Part shown: positions 48,430 through 57,479 of the stretch, in pieces
Numbering within the stretch: position 1 is the first letter of the stretch
Layout of the letters: each line of letters begins with the position of its first letter
Assembly: GCA_963769745.1 (NCBI GenBank)
Contig: CAVYNB010000028.1
Location: forward strand, 1-64,000
Length of the DNA: 64,000 nucleotides
Source of the DNA: JALORV01 sp963769745
Lineage (GTDB): Bacteria > Pseudomonadota > Gammaproteobacteria > Burkholderiales > Burkholderiaceae_F
Reading direction: 5' to 3'
Notes under the pieces: model-generated
Databases searched by the model: none
What the model was told of the DNA's origin: nothing
The model's input: only the letters and a program-made list of their open reading frames with translations
Position numbers and translations under genes: made by a program

Positions 48430-49140
48430 ATGAAGACCGCTGTTACCGCCCCCTTTGGCTCAGCCGCATTCGGTTCGCGCTGGGCACGCTTTCTCGCCGG
48501 CGTGGCCCTGAGTGCGTTGTCTGCCCTCACATCGGCGACAGCCGGCGCGGCCGACTTCCGCGGGTTTGCGAGCGCAGGTCCGCTCGGCGTGATCCTGTTC
48601 CAGCCCTGCGAGGGCAAGACGCTGTCCCCGCGCACATTCAAGGTCGAGGACAACACGCCCGACGGGGCGCTGATGGCCGGCATCGACGACGTGCGCGCGA
48701 TCATGCTCAACTCCGGCCGGCCGCTGTATGTCGAGTTTCGCGGCGACGCCAAGGGGATCCTCGTGACCGCCCGGCAGTTCCAGCGCGCGGTCGGCACGGC
48801 TGAATCGTGCATCGATGCACCGCGTGACATTCCGGCGAGCGTCCGCTTCTGGGCGCAAGGCGGGGATCCCGGCTGGCGCTTTGTCGCTACCGCTCAAGGT
48901 GCGCAGCTCGAACGACCAGGTGAAAAGCCGGCGCGCTTCCCGGCGGCTCCCTTCCTCGCGCCGTCCAAGGGCGAGGGCACGCGGGTTGTCGACGCCTGGT
49001 CGTCGCTGGACGGCGGCACCGTGCGCGTCGAGGTTACCGAGGAAATGTGCAGCGACGGCCGGTCGGAGACGGCCTACGGCGCCAGGGTGATGCTGCGCTA
49101 CGGCAGCCGCAGCTACGAAGGATGTGCTGCGCGGTTCTGA
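48430..49140 (+). CDS. Exported hypothetical protein with COG3650-like C-terminus
   Basis: 236 residues with a Sec signal peptide (LAGVALSALSALTSATAGA). The C-terminal EEMCSDGRSETAYGARVMLR...YEGCAARF has the C-x-D-G-x-S...Y...G-C-A pattern of COG3650/MliC-type envelope proteins. The N-terminal half (FRGFASAGPLGVILFQPCEGKTL) resembles the metal- or copper-responsive lipoprotein fold near NlpE/HslJ. Function unknown; probably a periplasmic envelope-stress protein. Related domains occur in the fusion protein at 52.2-53.6 kb. Confidence 0.65.
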   Translation: MKTAVTAPFGSAAFGSRWARFLAGVALSALSALTSATAGAADFRGFASAGPLGVILFQPCEGKTLSPRTFKVEDNTPDGALMAGIDDVRAIMLNSGRPLYVEFRGDAKGILVTARQFQRAVGTAESCIDAPRDIPASVRFWAQGGDPGWRFVATAQGAQLERPGEKPARFPAAPFLAPSKGEGTRVVDAWSSLDGGTVRVEVTEEMCSDGRSETAYGARVMLRYGSRSYEGCAARF

Positions 49141-49326
49141 TGGACCGGTCAACGCGGCCGGCACTCGCGTCGGCGGCGCGACCCACATAGAATGCCCTCG
49201 GCTTTTCGCCGAGGGGTTCGATCGCAATCCGTTAGCAGCGTTTGATCTCCCGGCACATCAGCGGTACAAGCGCGCCACCCTAGAGCGTGCGGTCTCATCC
49301 CATTGACCTCCCTGGAGACTACTTCG

Positions 49327-50268
49327 ATGAATCGTCTGCTTGCTGTTGTCCTGATGTGCCTGGCGTCGGCCGTGTCGGCACAGGCCTGCCCGGATAAGAA
49401 CCTGATGTACTGGCAGGCGTTCCCGCCCGGGGGCGAAACCGACATCTCGGGGCGGCACCAGCAGGTGGTACTGAAGAAGAAGTGTCCGGCGATCGACATG
49501 ATCATCCAGTACAAGCCGGGCGCCGGTGGCGGCTTGATGTGGGCGCAGATCAACCAGCTGCCGGGCGACGGCCTGAATATCGTCGGCATCAACCTGCCGC
49601 ACATGGTGTTCCAGCCGCTCGAAGGCCAGGTGCAGTACAAGACCGACGACATCGTTCCGGTCTACTGGTATCACTACACGCCCGACGCGCTGGTGGTGCT
49701 CGAGTCGAGCCCGATCAAGACCTTCCAGGACTTCGTCAAGGCCGCCAAGGCCGATCCGGGCAAGCTGAGCCTCGGAGGCTCCGGCCTCAATTCGGCCAAC
49801 CATGCAGCCAACGAGCGGATGAATGCCGCCTTCGGTGTGAAGACCACCTACATTCCGTTCAAGGGCACGGGTGACATGACGACCTCGGTCCTCGGAGGCC
49901 ATGTTGACGGCGCGATGACTTACACCGCATTCGCGGTCAACAACAAAGGCAAGGTGCGCGCGCTGGCGGTCGCGATGGACAAGCGTCATCCGTTGCTTCC
50001 CGATACGCCGACCTTCAAGGAACTCGGCGTCGACTGGGTGGACGGTGCCTACCGCGGCATCGCGATGCCGAAGTCATCGACGCCTGAGCAGCGCAAACGC
50101 GTCTCCGAACTGTGGGCGGTGCTCAACACGGATCCCGAGATGAAGGAACTCGCCGCCAAGAGCGGTTTCGAGCTGATCAACGTCGGAGTCGACGGCATGG
50201 ACAAGTTCATGGCCGAGAAGATCCGCGTGTACACCGGTGTGGCCAAGCAGATGGGGCTCGGCAAGTAG
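49327..50268 (+). CDS. Bug-family (tripartite tricarboxylate) substrate-binding protein
   Basis: 313 residues with a signal peptide (LLAVVLMCLASAVSAQA). The periplasmic binding fold of TctC/Bug proteins is clear: AFPPGGETDISGR, YKPGAGGGLMWAQI, YIPFKGTGDMTTSVLGGHVDGAM and LPDTPTFKELGVDWV. The ligand is a carboxylate-type metabolite in characterised members. No tctA/tctB membrane genes adjoin it, so it is an orphan of the kind very numerous in Burkholderiales. The ATG follows GGAG; the frame opens 8 codons earlier. Confidence 0.92.
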   Translation: MNRLLAVVLMCLASAVSAQACPDKNLMYWQAFPPGGETDISGRHQQVVLKKKCPAIDMIIQYKPGAGGGLMWAQINQLPGDGLNIVGINLPHMVFQPLEGQVQYKTDDIVPVYWYHYTPDALVVLESSPIKTFQDFVKAAKADPGKLSLGGSGLNSANHAANERMNAAFGVKTTYIPFKGTGDMTTSVLGGHVDGAMTYTAFAVNNKGKVRALAVAMDKRHPLLPDTPTFKELGVDWVDGAYRGIAMPKSSTPEQRKRVSELWAVLNTDPEMKELAAKSGFELINVGVDGMDKFMAEKIRVYTGVAKQMGLGK

Positions 50269-50280
50269 TCCTGCGTTTCT

Positions 50281-50316
50281 GCCGGGCAGCGACGGCAGCG
50301 TCCGTCGCTGCCCGGC
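50281..50316 (+). terminator. Strong 15-bp hairpin after the Bug gene
   Basis: GCCGGGCAGCGACGG and its perfect complement CCGTCGCTGCCCGGC flank a 6-nt loop, 12 nt after the stop. No U-tract follows, but the stem is long. Confidence 0.7.
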
Positions 50317-50373
50317 ATCGGCTTGAGTCGGAGCCGACGGTCTAAGCTCGTTGCGATTCCGCGGGGAGGAACT

Positions 50374-51102
50374 ATGCCTCAGTTCACCGTCAATGCGTCG
50401 CGCTTCGATCCGTACAAGAACTTCAAGTTCCGGGTCATCTGGGACGGACGCGTCGTCGCGGGCATCAGCCACGTCGGCGCGCTGGTGCGCACGACCGAGG
50501 TGGTTTCATTCCGCAACGGCGGCGATCCGAGCACTGTGCGACGCATGCCGGGGCAGACCGAGTTCGAGCCGATCACGCTCGAACGCGGCGTCACGCACGA
50601 CCTCGAGTTCGAGCGCTGGGCCAACAAGGTCTGGAACCTGAACTCCGGGCTCGGTGCCGAGGTCTCGCTAAAGGACTTTCGCAAGGATGTACGCCTGGAG
50701 CTGCTGAACGAAGCGGGCCAGGTCGTGCTCGCCTACCTGATCTTTCGCTGCTGGGTGTCGCGCTATGAAGCGCTGCCGGAACTCGACGCGAATGCCACCG
50801 GTGTGGCGATACAGTCGATCACCCTGGAAAACGAAGGCTGGGAACGCGACGTCGCGGTCGTCGAGCCGGTGGAACCCGGGTTTGACGATCCTGTAAGCGT
50901 GACTCCCCCGCCGCCCAAGCCGCCGCCGTCGCCCGCCCCGAAGCCTCCGGGACCGGCGCCGTCGCCTCGACCGCCTCCGCCTCCACCAACACCGCCATCG
51001 CCGCCACCGACGCTGCCGCCGCCGAGCGGTTTCCTGCCGGTGCGGGTCCCGAAGCTGCCGCGCCCGCGCAAGGCGACGGCCAAGTCGCGCAAGCGCGGCT
51101 AG
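50374..51102 (+). CDS. Contractile-tail tube protein (gp19 / TIGR02241-like) with proline-rich basic tail
   Basis: 243 residues. Residues 1-165 match the phage T4 gp19/extracellular-injection-system inner tube family: FRVIWDGRVVAGISHVGAL, GGDPSTVRRMPGQTEFEPIT, LERGVTHDLEFERWANKVW and the closing AIQSITLENEGWERD. Residues 166-243 are an added low-complexity segment of Pro runs with Ser/Ala/Lys, ending in KLPRPRKATAKSRKRG. Ordinary tube proteins stop near residue 150. The start follows GGGGAGGAAC. The next gene begins 9 bp later and looks like the tube-associated partner. No sheath, baseplate, spike or ATPase gene is nearby. Confidence 0.82.
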   Translation: MPQFTVNASRFDPYKNFKFRVIWDGRVVAGISHVGALVRTTEVVSFRNGGDPSTVRRMPGQTEFEPITLERGVTHDLEFERWANKVWNLNSGLGAEVSLKDFRKDVRLELLNEAGQVVLAYLIFRCWVSRYEALPELDANATGVAIQSITLENEGWERDVAVVEPVEPGFDDPVSVTPPPPKPPPSPAPKPPGPAPSPRPPPPPPTPPSPPPTLPPPSGFLPVRVPKLPRPRKATAKSRKRG

Positions 51103-51111
51103 GACGACATC

Positions 51112-51621
51112 GTGGCGCGCGTTACACAGGGCGCATTGGTCGACGTCGGTCCGTTCGGCTTGCAGCCGCGCGCGCTGGTGTTCGACCTCAATCCGGGTCG
51201 GATTGTGCGGCGACTCGAGCCCGCGACACGCGGCCGCCCGATCGAACGCATCCACTTGCGGGTGCCGTTCGATGTGACGGTGGCACTGGAGCGTCCGGAA
51301 CTGAATCCGGACGCCGTGCAGCACGGTGTGCGGCCTCAGCTCGCGGCATTGCAGCGCATGTCCGGTCTGAGTACACCTGTGCTTTTCGTCTGGGGCGAAC
51401 GCACGGTGGCGGTCCGGATGGACGCGCTGGACATTCGTGAGCACTTTTTCGATGCCAACCTCAATCCGCTCCGGGCGACGGCGCGCATCGACCTGCGCGT
51501 GACGCGCGAGGCGCCCGGTTTTTTCACGCAGTGGCTGGCGCAGATCCAGCGGGCGGACAACGAACAGATCGATGATCTGGCCCAGCGGGCGCTCGTGCCC
51601 GCGCAGTTCGACGAGCGCTAG
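51112..51621 (+). CDS. Contractile injection system tube-associated protein-like (Pvc7/CIS-tube N-domain)
   Basis: 169 residues from a GTG. The middle resembles the N-terminal domain of Pvc7/Afp7-type tail proteins, usually FxxNPxxI...PxLLFxWG...FxxDGxPLRAxVxxxL: here VFDLNPGRIVRR, TPVLFVWGERTVAVRMDAL and FFDANLNPLRATARIDLRV. The C-terminal LysM domain of full-length members is absent. Adjacency to a tube protein supports the call. Remote resemblance, so moderate certainty. Confidence 0.55.
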   Translation: MARVTQGALVDVGPFGLQPRALVFDLNPGRIVRRLEPATRGRPIERIHLRVPFDVTVALERPELNPDAVQHGVRPQLAALQRMSGLSTPVLFVWGERTVAVRMDALDIREHFFDANLNPLRATARIDLRVTREAPGFFTQWLAQIQRADNEQIDDLAQRALVPAQFDER

Positions 51622-51755
51622 GAGCGCCCCCCGGCCCTTCCGTCCGTCCGGCCGTCGTTCGCATGACCAGCGCGTGACCGCGCTCGCCTTTACATCGCCA
51701 GCCGGCGGGGCTAAGGTCACTGCGCCAGAAAAGCCGCACGGCGGTGGAGGACACG

Positions 51756-52193
51756 ATGTATCAACGCATACTGCTGGCCTACGACGGTTCGGAATCGGGC
51801 CAGAAGGCACTGCTCGAAGGCCACGACATCGCGCAGTGGAGCCAGGCGCAACTCTTCCTGATCGCCGTCATGCCGAATCCGGCGGCGTTCATCGCGGTCG
51901 ATGGCGGCGTCTACGACGCCGGACGCGATGAAATCGAACGCAAGAAGTACAACGCCATCCTCGAAGACGGCCTGCAGCGCCTGAAGGCCTCAGGTCACGA
52001 AGTGGCGGGCGAACTGCTGGTCGGTGACTCGGTCCACGAGATCACGACGTATGCGCGCAAGATCAGCGCCGATCTGATCGTCGTCGGACACAAGCATCTC
52101 GAGGGATGGGCGGCGCGCTGGTGGCGCGGCTCGACGTCCGGGTCGCTGATCGAAAACGCGCACTGCAACGTGCTGGTGGTGATCACTCACTGA
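51756..52193 (+). CDS. Universal stress protein (UspA family), degenerate ATP motif
   Basis: 145 residues: YQRILLAYDGSESGQKALLE, central VAGELLVGDSVHEITTYAR and C-terminal IVVGHKHLEGWAARWWRGST. The G-2x-G-9x-G(S/T) motif is broken (GHKH, and spacing off by one), so ATP binding is doubtful. GGAGG precedes the chosen ATG. Third Usp gene in the window; convergent with the YbaY-NlpE-META gene. Confidence 0.88.
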   Translation: MYQRILLAYDGSESGQKALLEGHDIAQWSQAQLFLIAVMPNPAAFIAVDGGVYDAGRDEIERKKYNAILEDGLQRLKASGHEVAGELLVGDSVHEITTYARKISADLIVVGHKHLEGWAARWWRGSTSGSLIENAHCNVLVVITH

Positions 52194-52213
52194 GAGATGT
52201 CGCCGCGGCGGTC

Positions 52214-53628
52214 TCAGCGCAACGGCCGCGCCTCGAAGCGCGCCAGCACGGCGCCAGTGGCGTCCATCAGTTCGAGGTGAATGCCGGCGATGCGCCAGCG
52301 CCGCACCTGTGCAAGCGCCTCGAGGTACGCCTTTTCCGTTTCCATGCCTTCGACGCAGGCCATCATCGTGCCCGCCAGCGTGCCAAAGGTGAGTTCGCTG
52401 CCTTTCAGCGTGTAGCTGCCTGCAAGGCGATTGCAGCCGGTGGAGCCGGCGACGCGCTGGTTCTCCGTATGCAGAACCAGGCTGGGCTCACGCGGTCGCG
52501 GCGGGTCAGTGGCGACGACCGGCTTTCCGTTCAGTGCTGTCAGGACCCAGTACATGTCCAGCAGGCCAGCCGTCGCCAGGCGTGGACCACAGGTCTCGCC
52601 GGGCCATACGCCGACAAGGCGATGGACGACCAGCGTCGGCAGGTCGCCCTTGCCTTCCATCCGCGGCAGGAGCTTCACCTCGCCGTCGACGCTGACGAGC
52701 AATGGCTCTCCCGGCTCCTTCCGCAGTTTCAGGTACTCGCGCTCGAGCATCGCGTTCTGGCCCTGCGTAGCGACGGGCCAACGCTGACCCGTCAGGCATT
52801 CGGTGAAACTGCCTGTGTCGGCCAGGTACCGGACCATCCCGCGCATCGGCAGGCGGGGTTCGATCGGTTCGAATCGCGGCGTGCGGACGAGTGAGTAGTT
52901 GAGTTTCGACTCGATGTCGCGGCCATCGAGTGCCAGCTTGCGCAGCGTGCGCGGATCGATGACGCGGAACAGTTCAGTCGCCTCGCGGCCCCCTTTGAGC
53001 GTCAGCGTGCGGCCATCGGCTGCCACAACCCAGGTCCCGATGTCGTAGTGACTGCCGTCCTTGCGGCCGACGTACTCGGTCCCGAGAAAGTAGGACTGGT
53101 CCGCGAACAGGTTGAGGCGGTAACGCAGCGCCTCGCAGTCCGCGCAGGGCAGGTCACCGGCGAAGCTTGCCGGCAGCGGGCTGAAGGGTCGCGGCGACGG
53201 GGGGTCCTTGCGGTCCGCCGACAATTGATGGCCGTGGACCACCGGCCGGTCGCAACAGGACCGCCACTTCGCGGCCGTTGCCGTGCGTCAGCACCGGGTA
53301 GGCGCGGACGGTCGTCAGCAGCAGCTTGCCGTCGACCGAAATCGTCGCGCGCACCGAGTAGCGGCGGCGTTCGTGGATGCGCTTCGGATCGACGTCGATG
53401 GCGAAGGCGATCGGCGGATGGCCCGGGATTCTCGATGCGTACCGAGCCGATGACTTCTGCCGCCGCGTCAGCCCGTGACACCTCCTGAACGCTCGCCTCG
53501 AACACGGCTGTCGGCGGTAACGCATCGCGTTGCTCGAAGGTCGCGGTGCCCTTGACGGTTTCGGCACGGGCCGCGCCGAGCGTCAGGATCGTCAGCGAGA
53601 ACACAGCGCAGATGAATCGCAGGAACAT
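52214..53628 (-). CDS. YbaY - NlpE-like - META/HslJ three-domain envelope protein, frameshifted
   Basis: About 470 residues when three frames are joined; breaks lie near 53425 and 53215-53240. Signal peptide FICAVFSLTILTLGAARA. A YbaY-type domain (KGTATFEQRDALPPTAVFEA; then RRYSVRATISVDGKLLLTT) is followed by an NlpE-like copper/stress domain (GDLPCADCEALRYRLNLFAD, FLGTEYVG), then a C-terminal META/HslJ domain (YWVLTALNGKPV; AGSTGCNRLAGSY; TMMACVEGMETEKAYLEAL). In E. coli, NlpE activates Cpx and HslJ is a stress lipoprotein; this protein combines both types. No clear lipobox. The window also encodes a Cpx-like circuit. Confidence 0.75.
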
Positions 53629-53791
53629 GCCGGCATCCGGTCGCAAGGCGCGCGAGGCGGGCGCGCCGCAGGTCGATTCTGCCTGCTTCTTCAGGACCAG
53701 ACTTCGATGCCGCTGTTCCCGGAACTGCCGGCCGTGATGGGCGCAAAAAGAGGCCCGCCGCACATGGGCGGGCCGTGCAGGCGCAGGACGC

Positions 53792-54378
53792 TCAGCGCGC
53801 CGCCGAGCGCCGTCGCAGCACGCCGAGGCCGGCCAGCGCGATGCCGAACAGTGCCAGCGATGCAGGTTCCGGCACCTGGATCAAGGTCCCGCGGATCTCG
53901 CCGGCAGGGAACAGATTGGTGTGGATGTTCAGGTAGGCGCGACCGCCGAGCATGCCCGCCACCAGGGCTGCGAACGCGCTGTCGACGGTTCCACCGTTAT
54001 TGGTGATGAAGGTCGGGTTGTAGGACGAAGCCATATCCATGTCGAAAACGATTGAGGTACGACCCACTGCTCACGCCGAGCGGAAAGCCGATGAAGCTGG
54101 GAACCTGCGTGGCCACCGGAGAGGTCGGCGTCGTGTTGCAGCAGTGGATGTGGGAGGCGGTCGTGATTCCGAGGAGATCGGCAAAGACCACATCGAGCGT
54201 CATGGTGAGGGCGACGGTATCGACATCGATCTGTCGCGCTGCCAAAACCCGGGCTTGCCGCCGGCGGGACCTCGTTCGCACCCAGCAGATCGACCTCGAA
54301 GTGGTAGATCGCAGCCTGGACCGCGCTTGCCGACAGCAAAGACAGCGCTGCAAACAGGGCCAGCATTGTTCGCTTCAT
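53792..54378 (-). CDS. CHRD-domain PEP-CTERM protein, frameshifted
   Basis: About 195 residues reconstructed. Signal peptide MKRTMLALFAALSLLSASA, then FEVDLLGANEVPP, the opening of a CHRD domain; VALTMTLDVVFADLLGITTASHIHCC in a second frame; and IVFDMDMASSYNPTF to FPAGEIRGTLIQ in a third. The end VPEPASLALFGIALAGLGVLRRR is a textbook PEP-CTERM sorting signal, read by exosortase. Breaks lie near 54230 and 54045. GGAGG precedes the ATG. Predicted to be exported to the surface or matrix; needs an exosortase outside this window. Confidence 0.82.
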
Positions 54379-54679
54379 GGGGTACCTCCGCGGGGAGTTT
54401 GATTGCCATCGAAACCAGCGGGGGAACAGGCAAGCAAGCAACGCACCACGACCGAAAATCAACGGGCTGCGCTTGGTGCGTCGCTACGGTGTCAAGCCGA
54501 TCGACAGTGTGGCGCGCCCGCGGCAGCGGCTCCGAGTCCTCGCCCGACAGTCGGCTCGATCCGGACACGTCGCGCAGGCGACTCGGCGCCTGGCGCAAGC
54601 GGTGCGCCGCGTGGAACCAGTAGATCGAGGTGCGGCCGTGGATGGAAAAGTTCTGAGCGCGCCCGCCGTGTGAAGGTAC
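54379..54679. other. Intergenic region between the PEP-CTERM and DEAD-box genes
   Basis: No coding signal with a ribosome-binding site or family likeness. It holds the PEP-CTERM promoter and the end of the helicase transcript. No hairpin with a U-tract seen. Confidence 0.4.
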
Positions 54680-56494
54680 CTACTTCGTCGACCGCTTCGG
54701 CTGATCGCGCCGCACGGTGACTCGCTGGCCGCGCAGCGATGTGGCGCGCAGCGCGCGTATCGCGTCTTCGGCGATGGTGTCGGAAACCTCCACCAGCGAG
54801 TAGCGCTCCTCGATCTCGATCGCTCCGATCTCGCGGGCACTGATGTTGGCTTCATTGGCGATCGCGCCGACCAGGTCGGCCGGGCGTAATCCGGCGCTGC
54901 GGCCGGCGCCCACGAACACGCGGACCATCGTTCCCCCACGCGCCGGCGGCCGCTTGCTGCCGGCCGCGACGTGCGCAGGGGCCGGACGAGCAGGGCGCTT
55001 GCCGCCTTTGGGTGTCGTCGCCCACGGAGAGGGCTCGTACCCGCGTTCCTGCGGGCGTGCACGCGGCGCGGCGTCGGACGCACTGCGCCGTTCGCGTGTC
55101 GGCCGCTCCGGACGATCGCCCTTGGACCAGGGTTCGCGTGCGGCGCGCGGGTCGATCGACGGGATGTGCTCCTCGTCCTGCGCCGCATCGGCCTGCAGCG
55201 TCTGGTGCGCGAGCTTTACCGCGGCCGCTGCGACATCGAGCGCATCGAATTCATTGGCCAGCGCGTCAGTCACCACGCGGTAGCTGTCAAGCTCGCCTTC
55301 CTCGAGTGCGGCGCGCAGCGCACCGCGCGTCATGTCGAGGCGGCGCGCGCGCACGTCCATCGGCGTGGGTACCGTGGCTACATCGATCTTCTGCTTGGTG
55401 AGTTGCTCGATGTTGCGCAACAGCCGGTGCTCGCGCGGCTCGGCCAGCGTGATTGCCACGCCCTCGCGCCCGGCGCGACCCGTGCGGCCGATGCGGTGCA
55501 CATAGCTCTCCGGCGAAGCAGGCACGTTGAAGTTGACGACGTGCGAGAGCTGCTCGACATCCAGGCCGCGGGCGGCGACATCGGTGGCCACCAGCAGATC
55601 GACGTTGCCGGCGCGCACTCGCTTCATCACGCGGTCGCGCTGGTCCTGCGACAGGCCGCCGTGCAGCGCCTCGACCTGGTAGCCACGGCCGCGCAGCTTT
55701 TCGGCCAGTTCGTCGACTTCGGTGCGTGTGCGCGCAAAGACAAGCGCCAGCGCGGGAGACTCCAGGTCCAGTACACGCCCGAGCGCGGCCACCTTGTGCG
55801 CGCGCTGCACGATGTAGGCGGTCTGGCGCACGCGCGGCAGAGCGCCCTTTTCGGTCTTCTCGCGCGCGATCAGCACGCGCACCGGATCGCGCAGGTGCTT
55901 ATCGGCGATGGCGGCGATGCGCGGTGGCAGCGTGGCCGAGAACAGTGCCGTCTGCCGTTGCGCCGGTGCCGCATCCAGGATCAGTTCGATGTCCTCGGCA
56001 AAACCCATGTCGAGCATCTCGTCGGCTTCGTCCAGCACGACGGCGGCCAGCGCGCTCAGGTTAAGCGTGCCGCGGCGGATGTGGTCGAGCGCGCGGCCCG
56101 GTGTGGCGACGACCACATGCACGCCGCGCTTCAGCGCCTGCGCCTGTCGGCCGAATTCCGCGCCGCCATAGATCGGCAGCACCACCGCGCCGAGCTTGGC
56201 ACCGTAGCTGTGCAGTGCTTCGGCCACCTGGATCGCAAGCTCACGCGTCGGCACCAGCACCAGTGCGGCCGGATGCGCGGTCTTGCGGTGGCTGGCCAGC
56301 ACCCGCTGCAGCAGTGGCAGCGCGAAGGCACCGGTCTTGCCTGTGCCGGTGGCGGCCTGGCCGAGCAGATCGCGCCCCTCGAGCAGCGGCGGGATGGCCT
56401 GGCTCTGGATGGGGGTCGGTTCCTCGTAACCGAGACCGGTGAGGACCTGCGCGAGTTCTTTCGTCAGGCCAAGGTCGATGAAGGGACTTTTCAT
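54680..56494 (-). CDS. DEAD-box RNA helicase with DbpA-type RNA-binding domain (DbpA/DeaD)
   Basis: 604 residues. Helicase core: PTPIQSQAIPPLLEG, AATGTGKTGAF, PTRELA, DEADEMLDMGF, SAT, VFARTRTEVDELAEKL, TDVAARGLDVEQL and HRIGRTGRAG. The C-terminal 80 residues (MVRVFVGAGRSAGLRPADLV; IEEERYSLVEVS; RGQRVTVRRDQPKR) are the DbpA-type RNA-binding fold that directs such helicases to rRNA or mRNA. A charged spacer of about 100 residues separates them. I started at MKSPFIDLGLTKEL. Second DEAD-box gene in the window. Confidence 0.9.
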   Translation of the reverse strand: MKSPFIDLGLTKELAQVLTGLGYEEPTPIQSQAIPPLLEGRDLLGQAATGTGKTGAFALPLLQRVLASHRKTAHPAALVLVPTRELAIQVAEALHSYGAKLGAVVLPIYGGAEFGRQAQALKRGVHVVVATPGRALDHIRRGTLNLSALAAVVLDEADEMLDMGFAEDIELILDAAPAQRQTALFSATLPPRIAAIADKHLRDPVRVLIAREKTEKGALPRVRQTAYIVQRAHKVAALGRVLDLESPALALVFARTRTEVDELAEKLRGRGYQVEALHGGLSQDQRDRVMKRVRAGNVDLLVATDVAARGLDVEQLSHVVNFNVPASPESYVHRIGRTGRAGREGVAITLAEPREHRLLRNIEQLTKQKIDVATVPTPMDVRARRLDMTRGALRAALEEGELDSYRVVTDALANEFDALDVAAAAVKLAHQTLQADAAQDEEHIPSIDPRAAREPWSKGDRPERPTRERRSASDAAPRARPQERGYEPSPWATTPKGGKRPARPAPAHVAAGSKRPPARGGTMVRVFVGAGRSAGLRPADLVGAIANEANISAREIGAIEIEERYSLVEVSDTIAEDAIRALRATSLRGQRVTVRRDQPKRSTK

Positions 56495-56562
56495 TGGCGC
56501 AGCGTAGCAGCGCGGCGGGTCGGCTATCGTGTCGCATCCGTCTCGCACAGGCCTTCGCCGTC

Positions 56563-57309
56563 ATGCATCCCATCCTGATTGCCGCTGTCGTGTTTGCATT
56601 CACATTCGGCGGTGCGCTGCTGGGAATGTGGATACGCACGAAGTTGCCTGAACATCACGTGATCGACGCGACCAAGGACACCGTGAAGCTCGGCATTGGC
56701 ATGGTGGCCACGATGACGGCACTCGTGCTGGGCCTGGTGACCGCCTCCGCCAAGAACTCCTTCGACTCCGTGGACTCCGCGGTCAAGCACACGGCGATCG
56801 ATCTGCTCACGCTCGACCGGCTGCTGGCGCGCTACGGCCCGAAGCCACGCCGACGCGCGTCGCATTGAAGACGGCAGTCGGCCGCAAGATCGGAGCAACT
56901 GTGGCCAAAGGATGCATCGAAGTCGACCGCAGGTCGATCCCGCTGCCGTCGGGGGCGGTGCTCGAAGAGCCTGGTCGACAGCATTCGCACACTGACACCA
57001 CAAAACGATGCCCAGCGCCACCTGCAATCGCGAGCGCTGGATCTCGGCGAGAGCCTGCTGACCACGCGCTGGCTGGCAGTGGCGGACCAGACCACGTCGA
57101 TCCCGTTCGCGTTTCTCGTGATCCTGTCTGTTCTGGCTGCTGATCATCTTCGCGAGCTTCGGATTGTTTGCCCCCGCAACGGGACCGTGGTGGTTGTGTT
57201 GTTCGTCTGCGCACTTTCGGTCGCCGGGGCGGTGTTCCTGGTGCTGGAGATGGATCGACCGCTCGAAGGTCTCATCAAGGTCTCGCCCGATCCTCTGCGC
57301 TTGCGATGA
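56563..57309 (+). CDS. DUF4239 (bestrophin-like) membrane protein, frameshifted
   Basis: About 248 residues reconstructed across three frames. Start MHPILIAAVVFAFTFGGALL, then KLGIGMVATMTALVLGLVTASAK, typical of DUF4239. After breaks near 56850 and 56970 it continues as LVDSIRTLTPQNDAQRHLQS and ALDLGESLLTTRWLAVAD, with a further shift near 57130, and ends FVCALSVAGAVFLVLEMDRP, LEGLIKVSPDPLR, the family C-terminus. Four helices expected; function unknown. It diverges from the DEAD-box gene. Confidence 0.75.
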
Positions 57310-57479
57310 ACGGATGAATACCTAGCCTAGCGCTCGGCGGTTCCGGTCGGATTGCTGCCCCAACCAGATCTCGTCACTCTCACCGGCTTCGCGAAACCGC
57401 CAATGACTTTCATCAGCAATTTGTCAGCAGCCGGTTGCTAGGCTCCTGCGCGTCCGACTCCCGACCCAACGAGCACTCC

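Noticed and set aside
49195..49230. tRNA-like T-arm (GGTTCGATC) near a CCTCGGC hairpin
   Set aside because: No acceptor or anticodon arms can be drawn around it.
50374..52193. A full extracellular contractile injection system
   Set aside because: Only tube and adaptor-like genes are present; sheath, baseplate, spike and ATPase are absent from the flanks.
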